Of a DNA stretch of 64,000 nt, positions 38,177 through 51,260 are shown one piece after another; position 1 is the first letter of the stretch, and every line of letters starts with the position of its first letter. Made by a program: the position numbers and the translations under genes. Source of the DNA: Antennarius striatus (Eukaryota; Chordata; Actinopteri; Lophiiformes; Antennariidae); NCBI RefSeq assembly GCF_040054535.1, contig NC_090780.1, positions 13,235,501-13,299,500 on the forward strand. Direction: 5' to 3'. The notes under the pieces were generated by a model. It had not been told where the DNA came from. It saw only the letters and a program-made list of their open reading frames with translations, and searched no databases.

Positions 38177-41100
38177 TCAGTCACGTACAGTCATGGCAGC
38201 TTTTACTGCCTGTAGCTGGAGGAAGACGCGCCCTCCCTCCTCTGGACACACGGTTTTCAGTTCCTCTCTGGTCATCCCCAAAAGCATGGAACCGCTCAGC
38301 ACGCCCAGACAGCGAACGGTTCTACATGGAACATACGGTACACGAATATATTGAATCAGTTCCGGGGATTGATTGTAACAGAAGTGTTGTTTAACCAAAC
38401 AATAATTTCATGGCAGGTTTTTGTTTCTTCTGATTAAAATAATTTTTAAAATTGATTTTGAAAAATGGTCGACACTAGAAGATATGGCTAATCGATACTG
38501 ACTGCAAAGCTCCAAACACTGCAATACAAATCTAATATATCTCAAGAGTGTCTTCCAATGGACCCACTTTGCAACTCTCTTCACAAACATCCAACTAGTT
38601 TCAGCTGTGAGGAGAACTCCACCTGATACTTGAAATGACTGTCATGTAACAGCTTTGGGTTTATGTAAATGAGACACACAAATACATCATAACCCTTCAG
38701 CCCTAGTGGTGTGTAAATAGATTTACACACTTAAAACAAGTATTTAATTTTAAAAACTGCTAAAAGGAAGGAAAAACAGAAATCCTTAGGCCAAACACCT
38801 CTGTGTCAGCAAGTTTTAGTCATTAATTCATAATATATGTTCATCTGAATGACAATAGAAGCATACAACAAATGTTCACATACAGATACAACAGAACTCT
38901 ACTATGGTGACAGACTAAACATCATGGGCTTTACACATGTAAAGGTCACTCATCAAACCCTGATTCTATCACAGCTTACATTTTACTGAAGCCCTTGTCT
39001 TCCAGCCAGGCTTTCACTTCTGCAGCCTTGGACCTCTTTGTGAGCACAGTGGGATCTCCAGTCAGCTGAAAAATAACACCAAAAATATAAGCAATGCTTC
39101 GTTTTGTGTCAGTAAAAGTGTTCATCATGTCTATCAGTCACTCACCTGGACAGGCTGATCATCATGAGCTTCCAGGATATTATGGGGGACGAAGCCCTCC
39201 TCCCCTCTCTGATCCCTCACCCTCCACCACTGTTTGGTCCTGTCCAGTAGCTGGAGGGCGACGAAACATCGAAGTGATGTCGTTGGTGAAAACAAAAACA
39301 AAACAGAAGCTGGTTCATGTCACTAACTAACTCACCTCAATTAAGTCTCCTTTTCTCACTGTGAGCTCTCTCTGGTTTCTGGAGATGAAATCAAGCACGA
39401 CACGCATGCGTCGCGGTTCAGAGCTGAAACACAAATCAAAGGGCTTCACTAAAGTTTAAGGTTTAACACTTTTATACTTTGTGTGCTGGTGTGTACCGGG
39501 ATTTTCTTGGAGTGTGTGGTGGTCTCCATTTGGTTGAAGTCTGCATACAGAAAACAAAAAAATGGAGTCATGCATTCATTCTCCTCTGCAGCTTCCTGCC
39601 TCCTGCTTCCTGTTTTACCTGAGTGGGTGCAGGCCGTGGACGCTCCTGTCTGCTCACAGGTGGGCCTGCTACAGGTGCTTCACACACCTCAGGGGGCTGC
39701 CAGCCATCCGAGAACTCCAAAGTATAAGTTGGGATGTCTTCATCATCTTCAGGCCATTTGGTGCTGGTAATATTATCAATATTATAACCAAATATTAACC
39801 CCATTAAAACAAAAAAGCAATAAGGTAGTTGATGACAAGTTAAAGTCTGGCTTTTAATTTCCTTGTTGGATGTCAGCAAAATAACCAAACAGCATTGCAT
39901 GATAAACTAACATGAGAAGCATCTCGCCTAATTTAGGCAGTTTAGTCCAGGGGTCCAGTTTAAAATGCAACAACATGGTTCATGGAGCTTCGTAGATGTC
40001 TAAGTCTGAAGACTTTAAAAAAAGTAATGTTGCACAAATTCAGATTTGTTTATTGTACATTAATTAACATTATTTAATTTTGAAATAAAAAATGAAACAA
40101 TGGTGCAGTCATCTTGTTATTTTAGAGTGTAGATGCTTTTTATTGAACTCATCACCAACTCATAGACGCGGCAAACGATGCAAAATGAACTCCACAAACA
40201 CACTTTTTTTTTGCTGAACAAAAAAAATTAGAAATTACAGGTGTGACCTTTAAAAAATGTATGTAATGTATTTACTTTGCTTATAGGAAGTTTATTTAAT
40301 GTCAAATTTTCAATTTTATCTCTTACAGGAAATGGATGTGTTGTCATAGAGTTTCCAGAGTTTACCTGGGGATGTTCCAGGCGTCTCCCAGAGACTGCCA
40401 CAGCTGGTCCTCCTCTGTGGAGGCCTCCTCACTCATCAGACGGATACACTGAGGTGTCAGCAGCGGAGCCACAATGGTTGGCGGCAGATCGTCTGAAGAG
40501 TGAGACCTCACCTGGTGAAAAAAAAGCGTAAAACCAAGTTCAGCAGTTCTGTGATTATCAAACATAATCAATCGATCCATCCATTTTCTTATGGATGAGA
40601 CAACCGGAATCGTCTCGTCTGCAGCCTCTTATCCAACTTGCGAGTGAAATGTGTCGCGGCTGACACTGCAGGGGATTCGGGGTTGTTGGTTCACAGAGAA
40701 ACAATCTGCTGTTCACTTTACGCTTCAACTCATAGTGACATTTTAGTTTACGATTCACCTTTATTGCACATTTTTAATCGCATGTTTTTAGGCGGCAACG
40801 TCCACAGACCCTAAGAAATCATGTGAACCCAAACAACAGTGATAAACAAGGCACTAGTGTGTCAACAAGCTATTAGACAGCAACATTAGATCCTAAAATA
40901 TATACAAAACTCCAACTACAAAGAATGAGTCTACTTGAGCAGCGGTCACTTACAAATGCTAATGTGGAGAATAAGGAGTGGACAAAATCAGGAGCGCTGG
41001 GATTTTGGATCTTTCCATTGAGCTCCACCTGTCAGAGTCAAGATATAAGAGTCATACATAATGTGCTGCAGCAGTGGTGTTACACCAACCATTAAGATCG

Positions 41101-43304
41101 CATGTGAATAAGATAAAACAGGACATTTACCAGGAGGTTGAAAGCACATTTGATCTTATGAAGACATGCTGCAAACTCTGCTGCAGGGGGCATTCCGTCC
41201 ATCACTAGTAAATAAAAATAACAACATAAAAAAACATCACATCTGGGACAAGCATGAACTCCCGTCTGCTTTCATTTTCTACTTCGTTACCTTTCCCTGG
41301 TTTCTTTTTCTTCTTTTTCTTTGAATTTTTAGCTGCCACTGCAGCAACTTGTCCCATGAAAATTTCTAGATCATTTAATATATGATTCAAGATATCCTAT
41401 AGAAATGGAGAGAAAAATCAGTAACATGTTTGCTTTCCTCTTCATTTATAACTCATCTGTCAAAGGTAATCAGAGCATTAAATATAACACAAACACATCA
41501 TACTGTCTGTGTTTGAATAAAGGACACTCACGACACTCCTGTCCAGCTCTGTGTATGTGCGTGGAGTTGGCGGGGGGTCCGCTTCATTACTAAAACCATT
41601 CTCCTCTTCCTCAAGTGAAAACAGTCCGGATTCATTGAGCTCACTTCCCTCTGTTAGAAAGGACAACAATGATATGTATTGATTTTGACTCCATCATTCA
41701 CCATCAGTGCAGCAGTTGTGTTTCTCCTGTGGAGGACTCACCATGGTCTGGAACCATCCACCGGGGTGCTGAGTCAGCAGCAGGATTCGGTTCTTCAGGG
41801 TCAGAAGATTTTGGAGTGTTCTGGAAATTGTTCATTTGCTGACGTCCAACTAGAGGTCCTACACTGCTGCTTCAAAAAGTGTGGTGAGCATTCAGATAAA
41901 GTACATAATAAATAAATGAGTTCTGTGTATTTGTTCTCACTGACCTGATGCTTGAATCCTGTTTGTTGCGTGACAGAGCTTGTGAGAGATTCTTTTGAAT
42001 GTAGTCAGCCTGTGAAACCAAAACGGAAAAACATTTTGCCATCTCATTTAGACGTTTTTACATTTAAAAACGTACGTGTTTGTGATTCATTTCTGATCCT
42101 AAACGCACAGGAGGAACCAGGTCACACATGGAGCACATTTCTTTCTTTTGTTGTCTCACTGCTTTACTCTCTCAAGTGAAAGCCTTTCCCGTGAATAGTG
42201 CAAAGTAGACCTTACATTAAACACTTCAATGTGACTGCATTAGACAGCTTTATTGGGTTGTGTTTGCACATTGCATCCAGCAATATCAAATAAATCATGA
42301 ATAAGTCACTAATTTGCTGAATAATAACAGAAGGATACACAGGTTTATTCTCACCCTGACGTCCTCACACTGAAACATGAAGACAGAGGTGGTGTGTTTT
42401 CTCCTGGGCTTGACTGACACTGTGAGCAGGGAGCTAAACACTCCAATGCCCAACACAGCCTTTAGCTCCAGGACGTCACCCAGAGCAATGGACTCCAGCT
42501 CCGTCTGTGAAAACACAATTATACGAAAAGAACTATGGAAAAGGGTGAAACATTTTAGGCATAGATAACAGCCTAACCTAAAGGCAACAATGACAAAATA
42601 CATCTAATCAGTAAATCCAATGACTTCATCTTTCGTCTGCAGGTCTCTTATGGTTCTTACCTTGGTTTCAATGTCTGTGAGCAGCAGTTTGGGACCACAC
42701 ACCTCCATCAGCATGCTCTGACCCCACACACGACCCATAGCCTCCAGCAGATTCAGCCTCTCCACACAGTCAGCTACACTTCTCAGCTCCTTCCCATCCA
42801 GATCACAGGTGAACAGGTGCTGCAGCAGAGAGGCTTTATAACATTGACCGACATTTAAAGCAGCCAATCAGAAAGGGTTTCTGAAACGGTTTGGACGATA
42901 CCTCCACTCTGTACTGGAACTGGTTCATCATCTTGTTTATTTCTGCAGCATACACCTTTCTTTGCACTGTTAAAGCATGAAGCAGAACTCATTCATAAAG
43001 TTCAACCGGTGTAACGTCTCTTTATATCAAGTACAATAATGTTAACTTACTGTAAATGGATTGTGCGCTAGGCCTTGACAGATTTGAGACCTGTGATGAA
43101 ACCTCATCCATAGTGGAGTAACCACTGTCACAATAAATACAACCAATTCAGTCTTTATCATGTGGGGATGAATGAAGCAGTGAAGGCAATCAAAGTGATT
43201 AAATCTTTGATAAATCAAAGTAAACTGTAATGTAGATACTTAGACTGTAGTGAATCTGCGTAGCTGCTGGTGTCATTTCCAAATGGGCTGTTACTCCTGA
43301 ACAT
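38177..43304 (-). CDS. eps8l3: EPS8-like protein 3, 18 coding exons
   Basis: EPS8-family adaptor linking receptor signalling to Rac activation and actin. Coding exons in transcript order: 43304-43240, 43124-43051, 42966-42902, 42819-42661, 42504-42355, 42009-41945, 41866-41742, 41650-41532, 41396-41291, 41204-41131, 41028-40954, 40511-40366, 39763-39619, 39540-39497, 39423-39336, 39250-39146, 39065-38980, 38321-38177. They give 611 residues in one frame (human EPS8L3 is about 593). The start MFRSNSPFGND follows a 5' leader acceptor. A PTB domain covers about residues 47-171, a lysine-rich stretch follows NHILNDLEIFMGQVAA, an SH3 domain covers about 476-527 (VVLDFISRN, WWRVRD, GFVPHNIL), and a C-terminal effector/SAM-like region follows (VKAWLEDKGFSK, then LGVLSGSMLLGMTREELKTV). 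Gene order next to ampd2 matches the human AMPD2/EPS8L3 neighbourhood and favours L3 over EPS8, L1 or L2. The paralogue name rests on that synteny and on length. Confidence 0.92.
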
Positions 43305-45711
43305 TGTTGGTGCTGAACTAACACACCTGCAATACAGCAGATGACATGAATTACCCACAATAAAACCTATTCCGTCAGTGACAGAGGCTCAGCAGTTTCA
43401 CGCTTTAAGTTTTCCTAAATTTATTGTCACATATTTTGGAAGCAAAGTAGGATTTAATTTTTTAAAAATTCTAAATCAAAGAATACATAAATGAGGACTT
43501 GTTAATTATTGATATGGTTTTAGTTACCCAGCAACGAAGCACTTTGACTAACCTGAAAATGTCATCTTTATGGTGCAGTTAAAATTCTTACAGAGTTTGC
43601 ATATTTTAAAGATTCTTTTGTTGATTGTCCTACTTTTCAAACATTCTGAAATGGAATCACAAGTATACAATCGAACACAATAAAACAATCTCAACATATT
43701 ACAAAACACACACACTGTGAAAAGTGAACAGTTTGCTGTACAAGAGTCAGATGAGTGGAGGTGTTTCCATCTCATATGATCTCACAATGGCCACGCTATA
43801 TCAGATTTAAAGAATTTGTGGTGATATGGATCTTTTCTTGTCTCATATGAAACACAAACGCGTGATCACCCTTCCGCACAGATCTGTTACACGTATAAGT
43901 AAGACACGTCCTGTTTGATGCAGATATTCATCGTCAAAAGCTCTTACCTCTGATGTCCAGATGTTAAACGCTTGTGTTGCTTCTTCAGTATTTAGAGTTA
44001 AGTGTAATTTCATTCATGTTTTGACATGTAACTCAGTCAACAACATTTTATATCCTAGTGTTCCTCATAAAAGGACAAAGTCCAGTGTCAGCAGCTCCTG
44101 AGCTGTTTCTGTGAGGGTGTGAGATCTCTATGTGGAATCCCGTCTGAACAAAGGTCACCAGATGAGAAGGAAGTCACCCCACCCTGGCCTTTATGAGCAT
44201 TTTGTCGTTTTTGCCTGCCTAAAAAATAATGGGTTTGTGAAAATGAACCCAAAATGTTCAACTTCTTTCCTATAAAACTTTTTCACAGATAATCAAAGAC
44301 AACAGCCAAAAGCACAAAACATTCCCATTACACTGAAATAAAAATAGATTCTAGGTGTGATGTGATTCTAATAGTGAGGGACTCCCTTTGGAATGGTCAC
44401 ATTTGTGACCATTTTATTTACCATTTTATTGTTAGTGTAAATATATTTTGTAAAGAGTGTTTTTTTATATAATTTATACAGGTGTACCTCAAGGAAGTGC
44501 AACGTAGGTCGAGACACGACGTAAGTTGAATTAACTTGTCTGCAGGCCAAATTGAAAATAACCATTCCCAGTTCTGTATTGTACTTTATTTATGCATGCA
44601 TTTTCAATGATATTTGGTTAATTGGAATCTATTGTAAGCTTACAAACAATTAAATTTTATATTTCAATATCGTAAAGAAAAAAAACTAAGTCTTCAGACA
44701 CGTTTTCTGCATTGTGGGTAACAGTGATTGCCACACTGAACTCACACAAGCTGGGTCAGAATCACAAGGCCGAAGGGAAACCAGACAGAATTCCTCAGTG
44801 AGGCTCTGAATGTAAGCATGAAGAACAAGGACAGTCAGGAGGCAGACATGCCACGTGTGAAAAGAAGGACAAAACAGTATTCAAATTAACAATTTACACA
44901 AATCATGGCAATTTCACTTTTGTAAACCATTGATTGCATTTTGAGTTTTCCACTTGTATGCCACCGTATGATAAATGTAAATACTGGACATTACATGAAT
45001 TTGATCCAGAAGGGGGCGGCAATGCACCTGAAGACAGAAGAGACACCCCCACCAGAACCAACTGGGAAGAACCACAGGTGTTCAAATAACTCGATCAAAC
45101 ACACAGAATGGCCTCCTTTCAACACTAACTCGTGATTTTGGCCACAGCGCCACCTTTCATTGTGGAGGGTGAATGACTTTAACCATTAGCCTGGCCCTAC
45201 TGAACCATGGAAGAAGTACGTAAAAAACATGTGACAGAAAATGGAGATATAAAAGTGGGTGTGAGAAAATAAAGAAACACCAAAAGTCACATGTTATTTG
45301 TCTTAGCTGTGTTAATAATATGTTTGTTATGAGTAATGTTTTTTAAAGACACACTTTTTAAAAAAAATCTGAAATAGTTGTGCATTCAGATATAAATTTG
45401 TATCTGATAGCATTGTTTTTTTAAACTGTATTTTTGATGCACAAAGTATGTGTTGAATATATTTTTTCTTTTTAGTGTCTCTAGGATGTTTCCTAAATGA
45501 CTGGAGGTCAGAAGCATGGATTCAGAACCTGCAGGTCACTGGAGCAGAAAAGCAAAGTGTTTAAATGTGGAGCCATAATCCACATCCAACAGGGCTGAGC
45601 TTGTAAAATCAGAAAGGATTTATGGCTACCAGGAAAATTTTACCTGTTTTCATGAGAAACAAGCTAATAAAAACGTTTAGCACTATTAATCAATAATCAC
45701 TTTTGTTTTAG
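43305..45711. other. eps8l3-irf6 intergenic interval
   Basis: Apart from the probable eps8l3 leader exon, nothing is recognised. The block near 44480-44530 (gtacctcaaggaagtgcaac) may be another decayed copy of the pogo-like end. Confidence 0.35.
43948..44000 (-). other. eps8l3: Probable noncoding first exon of eps8l3
   Basis: The minus strand has a donor, ATCAGAG|GTAAGAGC, at 43948/43947. It lies about 640 bp upstream of the start-codon exon, which itself has an acceptor (attgcag) just 5' of its ATG. The upstream limit is a guess. Confidence 0.3.
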
Positions 45712-46552
45712 TTTATTGATAAAATAAACGCATAATTACAGGGTACATGAAATTACAATCTGTTTAGTATAATTCAGCACTCCAAAGCGCAGTGGTGCCC
45801 ATATTAAGACAGATCCAAAGAGTTGCATGGCTTATTTAAATGGATGCCTGGATACAATAAATGTTTTAAAATCTAAGACATGATTACAAAAATATCTGAC
45901 AGCATAAATCAAAACATGAGACAACTAGAGATGAAACTACAGGCTAGGGGACCAGAAAACGAGGAGACTTTTAGTCAAACATTATTATTAGACATACGTT
46001 TAATAACACTCATTCACAGGATAAAGATCACAGACAGACTTTAGCCATAACGCACCGAGAACAGAAACAATCCATGCTTTAAGTCTCACTTGTCTATGTT
46101 ATCCAAAATATAAAAATCTCATGCCAGATGTGTTTCTACAAAATATTTCATGTGAGGTCCAAGACAAACCCTTCGCCCCCCTTTTTTGGCTCCAGAAAAG
46201 TCTGGTAATCATTGACCATTTGGATAAATAAAGAGCACAGAGCAATTTCTATGACTCATTAACTATTCATTAACTCATTAACCCAGCAGGTGGGACTTTG
46301 GCACATGCAAGTACCAAATTCATCTACAATCCACGTACACATAATTCAAGAGTAACGTAGGCTTTAAGCACTACTTCCACACACAGAAAAATATTTTCAC
46401 AGCAGATTTCTAAAAACATGAAGCATATGAATTCACACTTTACTGTGCACACTTCTAAATGTGATTACGTATAAGGACTTCTTTAATAACAGTAGGTAAC
46501 TCTCAGTAGAGTGAGACAGATGAACAGATATTAGTTCACAGCCCTGGCTTCT
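45712..46552 (-). other. irf6: irf6 3' UTR
   Basis: There is no coding sequence between the irf6 stop and a minus-strand AATAAA at 45717-45712. An 0.8-kb 3' UTR is inferred from that signal alone. Confidence 0.35.
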
Positions 46553-49500
46553 TCACTGAGCTTGCAGAGCCTGGACGATGTTCAGGCCCGGGCCGGGGGG
46601 TAAGGCCCAGCTGTCCTGCCCCTGGTGGGTCTGAAGCAGGCAGTACAGCTGCTTTAGATGGGCCACTATGTTGTCTTTGATATCCGGGATAGAAATCTGT
46701 AGACGGACGCTGCCGCTGTCGAAGGATCGCGTATTGTCTCCAGAAAACATCTCATTAATCATCCGGGCCACCACTGGAATAACCTACAGCCCAGAGAGAT
46801 AGAGGAGCAGCATCAGTCACACCATCAAGCAGGACAAATTAATTCTGTCCAGTGTGGTAAATAAAGGTTAAGGTTGCCCACACATGGTCATAATATTGAG
46901 AGAATGATGCCAAACAGATGTTTCTCACCTGAACCATGATGAGTTTCCTCTCTCTGGGCCTCCCATCAGGCCACTCCTCCCCAAAACACAGGCTGATTTC
47001 AAACTGAGGGAGGACTGGTGTCTGGCCCCGCTGGTGGGCGATCACTCCTGAACACAATACAACCACATGTAACAGAATTGTCAGGGAACATTATATTAGC
47101 GAGAGCCAGTTAAAGATGCAAGCCTTCCAGCTGTTTGGCTAATATCACATCTAATTTAACCCTAAACACAATGATAACCATAGAACTTGTGAAACTGTAC
47201 CATGTAAATGAAACATGCTGACACCAGTAGTGAATAAAGTGTCACATTCGTCATGTAAAGAAACAGTAACCTGAGCCAGAGCTCGCTTAGCAGTAAAACA
47301 ATGTGATCCTATGGAGAGGGAACAGAGAGGAATGTAAACCACTTGTTTTTACTATTTACCGACTGACATGGAAAAGATCCAACAGAGATACACCCATGTC
47401 TATTTAACTCCGTGACTGTAAAGAAATGGCTGGAAATGACTAGTTTCAGTTGAACATGAACTGACTTTGATCTTTTTTGTCTGATTGGTGTGAATGATCC
47501 TTGTTGAACACTGAGCTTCTTTGTTAGGGATTCAAGTCATGAGTGAGATAAAGTGTGATCCACATGGAGGGGTGATGCTCAGAAAAAAATAGTGTACTAG
47601 TTTTGCAGCATCTCTGCTTCAGGTCACTTTACAACTGCAGTTCTTCTAAACTGGGAGTTTGTCTGCAAGGTCAAATCCTGACTGGCTTTTTTTTGGGCAT
47701 CCAGACGCGTCCCATTGTTACTGTCTATGTGGAGGGAGATGGACGTCAGCCACCTCTGTCTCACTTCCTTCCTCAACTCGTGCGCGGTTCTCAGGCAGTC
47801 CAAGAGTATTGAAGATATTCACGATCAATTCCCCCTATCACTTTGTAACACTGGCTGAAAATGTCACAGTAAGCTAAACATCAAATGTTATACCATTTAA
47901 AGACCGTAAAACAGAAAACCGCTGAGACCTTTTTCACAACAAAATAAACCAAATGTCATTAAAAAAACAAACATCAAAAGTCACAACTACTTAAAATGTG
48001 AAGAGTTTTGTGACCTTAGAATGTTGACAGCGTTTTGTCAGACATGCTATAGATAAGTTACTACGGACAGACCAAAAAAAAACAAGTCGACTTTATTCCT
48101 GTAATGATCTGATGATACAATTAAAAAAAAAAAAAAAAAAAGGTATCATCTACATAAAACGTGAGCTGTATTCCGAATTGGTCGAATAAATAAATAGATT
48201 TTACTCACCACTGAGAAACGACTCCAGGCAGAACAGTTTGACCTTTTTCTGGCGCTCGATAAGATTTGGAGCAGCTTGGTTTGGAGCACAAGGACCAGAC
48301 CAGTACACCTTACACTGGCAGAGACGGACTGCGTAGATATCATGGCCGCTGACCTCCAGGATTAGTCCTCTGTCCATCACATCCAGCAGGCGGCTGGTGA
48401 AAATCCTCTGCTTGTCATTGGTGATGTGCTCTGTGGTTGGAAAGCGCAGCTGCTCCAGGTTCACGGGCCCAAACAGCTCCTCCTGGTTGACCATGGGGCC
48501 GAGGTCTCCGTAGAACAGCCTGCAGCCCTGAGGGTTACTGACAGTCACTGTGGGACACATCTCCTTTCCTCTGTACTGGAACTGAACCTCCAGGTCTGTC
48601 ACTGGGTCACAAGCAAATCGAGCACAGACACAATTTAAATAAGGCTACATTAGAAAAGGAAAAAGTTGGCTCATTCCAAAACAGTTTTGTCAGCGTACCC
48701 GAGGCTCAAACTCCAGTATCATTTAAAAAGAAGCATATTATATTATTTTTCTTAAGGTCATCAAATGAATTGATCTTTTAAACAACTATTAACTCTACAC
48801 ACAAGCTGATGTAGTCACTGTCATTGATCTGGACTATAACACACACCATCCTGCTAAATACTCTCCTTCTTAACAAAGGTGTAGGAAACGTTGGTTGAAA
48901 ACAGTCCACAAACAAACCAGAAAAATACATTTAGGAAATAACAAAGGTTTTATAACAAAAAGCTACAATTTGTCTGTTTAGTTTGAAAGATCAAATCAAC
49001 TGTTTTTCCTGCACCAGGTGAAGAATTGTGTTCTTACTTGGAAGTGAACTGATCCACGTTTCCGGGGAGGCAAAAAGAGTTTCAGGCAAGGGTGGAGGCT
49101 GCATTGACTGATCAGGCAAAGGCGGAGGGGGCATGTCTCCCAGATGTGTGGGGTGCATCTCCACATCTACAGGCTCCTCCTTGGGCCAGATTTTGACTGG
49201 CTCCTCTTTGGGCCAGACCTCATTTGAAGGGGGATGCATGGAGGACTCTGAGCTCATTGGAGACCACATGATGAGAGGGGAGGGGCTGGTGCCTACAGGA
49301 TGAAAGAGGTGAATCAGGGGTGGGAAACCTCTCAATGCATCTCTTTTCTTTCGAACACAAGACTACGTCTTTAAAATATAAGTAATATATGAGGAGACGT
49401 CATTCACCATTAGATGGGTAAGGAGGGAGAGACTCTGGTGTATTTGGAATATCTTCCTCATAAATATCTTCATCATGTGGAGTATATGAACCTGCATCTG

Positions 49501-50638
49501 AAGACCCTGGGCAGTGAGCCATGGCATTTAAAATGGTAAATAATTCACATAATAATAATTGTAATAATAATAATAATTGTAATAATAATAATAATTCACT
49601 AATAGATGACAAACTGAGTCATATTCAACAGACTCTCATTACCTTGGTTACCGAGCGGCTGGGGGATGTCGCATACATCATATACTTTCAAAGGATTCAT
49701 GGGGACCTCTTTGGTGCCGTCGTAGACCAGATTGAATTCTCTGCTTTTATTCAGAGCACATCGAAGCTGAGCTTTCCACTTTGCAGGATCAGGTTCATCA
49801 ACTCCTTCTTGGAACTTCCCAGTCTCCACAGCCCACGCCTGAAGGTACATTTAAATAAAGCGGAAGAATCAATGTCACCGTCCCTTTACAGTTTCTCTTT
49901 CACTGGAATGCATACTGACATGTCAAACATGCTTACAGCAGTAGAAACAGATGGTGTCATCCAGTTAATCAAGTTGGATATTCAGTAACAAGATGTGTCA
50001 AGTCAAAGTTTTTCCCTATCAGCAAAATTATATTTTGCTTGTCTGTCCTGTGAGGCAGTAAGCTCGATGTACTCACATAATGAACGTACATACTGAACTA
50101 TCTGCATAGAATCACTGGCATCCCTTTCTTGTATCATTAATAGAGCAAACACATGGGATAGTGTGAGTCTACCCCATTCCTGAATGAGCTGTCATCACTA
50201 ATAGAAGCAACCAGACCTACACCTGATGGAGGTAGTTGCTAAACCAAACATGACTTCACAGGTAAATGGGTAAGAACGGCCTGGTTTTTATCCTGAAACA
50301 TGAATCCTATTCAAAAGCAGGTGAGTCTACCGGTTTAAAACCCGCTCCAACATAAATCGACACTGTGGACTTGGATCCGCATCGGTGCGCATTTAGATGT
50401 TCCGTCTGTTTGATCCGGGCAGACAAATCCTTTACATGCTTTCACACAACTCTCACCAACTCACCTTAAAGATCGTGTCCTCGTCCTCATGCTGGGGTGT
50501 GTGTCTTGTAGCGTGTTTCCATGGGATCCTGAAGCGCATGGCCTCCCGGTCCAGCCACACCAGACCCGCGTACCGCCCGCTGTCCACCTGGGCGACCAGC
50601 CAGGGCTTCAGCCGGACGCGTCGAGGGGTGACCGACAT
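46553..50638 (-). CDS. irf6: Interferon regulatory factor 6, 7 coding exons
   Basis: Transcription factor of epithelial and periderm differentiation. Coding exons in transcript order: 50638-50465, 49838-49643, 49506-49408, 49292-49038, 48601-48209, 47047-46929, 46783-46553, giving 488 residues (human IRF6 is 467). The N-terminal IRF DNA-binding domain (about residues 5-120) has the five tryptophans in [31 protein letters not shown] and AKWKAQL. A proline- and acid-rich linker follows, then the IRF-association domain from about residue 240 ([49 protein letters not shown] in part, [19 protein letters not shown]). The linker motif WPKEEPV and the flanks ETWISSLP and GTKEVPMNP fit IRF6 rather than IRF5. 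The start is the first Met, just inside an acceptor (catccag, 2 nt before ATG), so the 5' leader is probably spliced. The WPKEEPV motif is present twice. Confidence 0.95.
49541..49598. repeat. (AAT)n with regular interruptions, irf6 intron
   Basis: Runs of AAT are broken twice by TTGT at a regular interval (a higher-order period of about 19 bp), upstream of the third coding exon of irf6. Confidence 0.85.
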
Positions 50639-50929
50639 TCTGGATGACGAGAGGGGGGAAAAAAAAAACACAAAACAGTGGATTCAAACCCACTCAGGTC
50701 TCCAGATACCGCAAGCATTTAACAGAGTCAGCGAAAAACAATCCTGCAAATCCGGATTTTCTAAACTTTTCCAGCTGCACGTCGACGCACTGAGGTGGGA
50801 GAGACTGTCAGTTCACCAGCAGGTCCATTACAGGCTGTCTGGGTGACAGGCGATCATGTCGTTATAAATGTGAATACGAGGCTGGAACTGCTCCCAAACT
50901 TTAATAAACAAAAGCGAGCAGATCGGAGA

Positions 50930-51260
50930 ACCTTAAGAGAATGGCGCATACCTGCGGAGAACCAGGAAGTCGCGGACCTCTTTCCTCGGCCTGCTGGTCA
51001 ACAGCTGCGGGTCGACGCTCCGGTTCCTCCGCTGATCGATCCGCCAAAGTTTTAACTCCAAGATCAACCGATAATCAATTTAACGAGGGCGGCGGGGAGT
51101 ACGGATAGAAATGGAAGCCAGACGCAGGTAACCTGGCGCTGGCTCGCTTTGTGTCTTCACCTCTCCGTCACCGAAACTCAGGTACGCGCGTGACGTCACG
51201 CCGGCGACACACCTTTACCGAGCAGCTGGAGGACAGCAGGAAGAGGACGGGTCGGATCCT
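50930..51260 (-). promoter_or_regulatory. irf6: CpG-rich irf6 promoter with CRE palindrome
   Basis: This stretch is much richer in CpG than its surroundings (gtcgacgctccgg, gggcggcggggag, acgcgcgtgacgtcacgccggcg). It contains a perfect CRE, TGACGTCA, at 51191-51198. A minus-strand donor (ctccgcag|gtatgc, near 50951) could end a noncoding first exon that splices to the acceptor 2 bases before the irf6 ATG. Promoter function is inferred. Confidence 0.45.
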
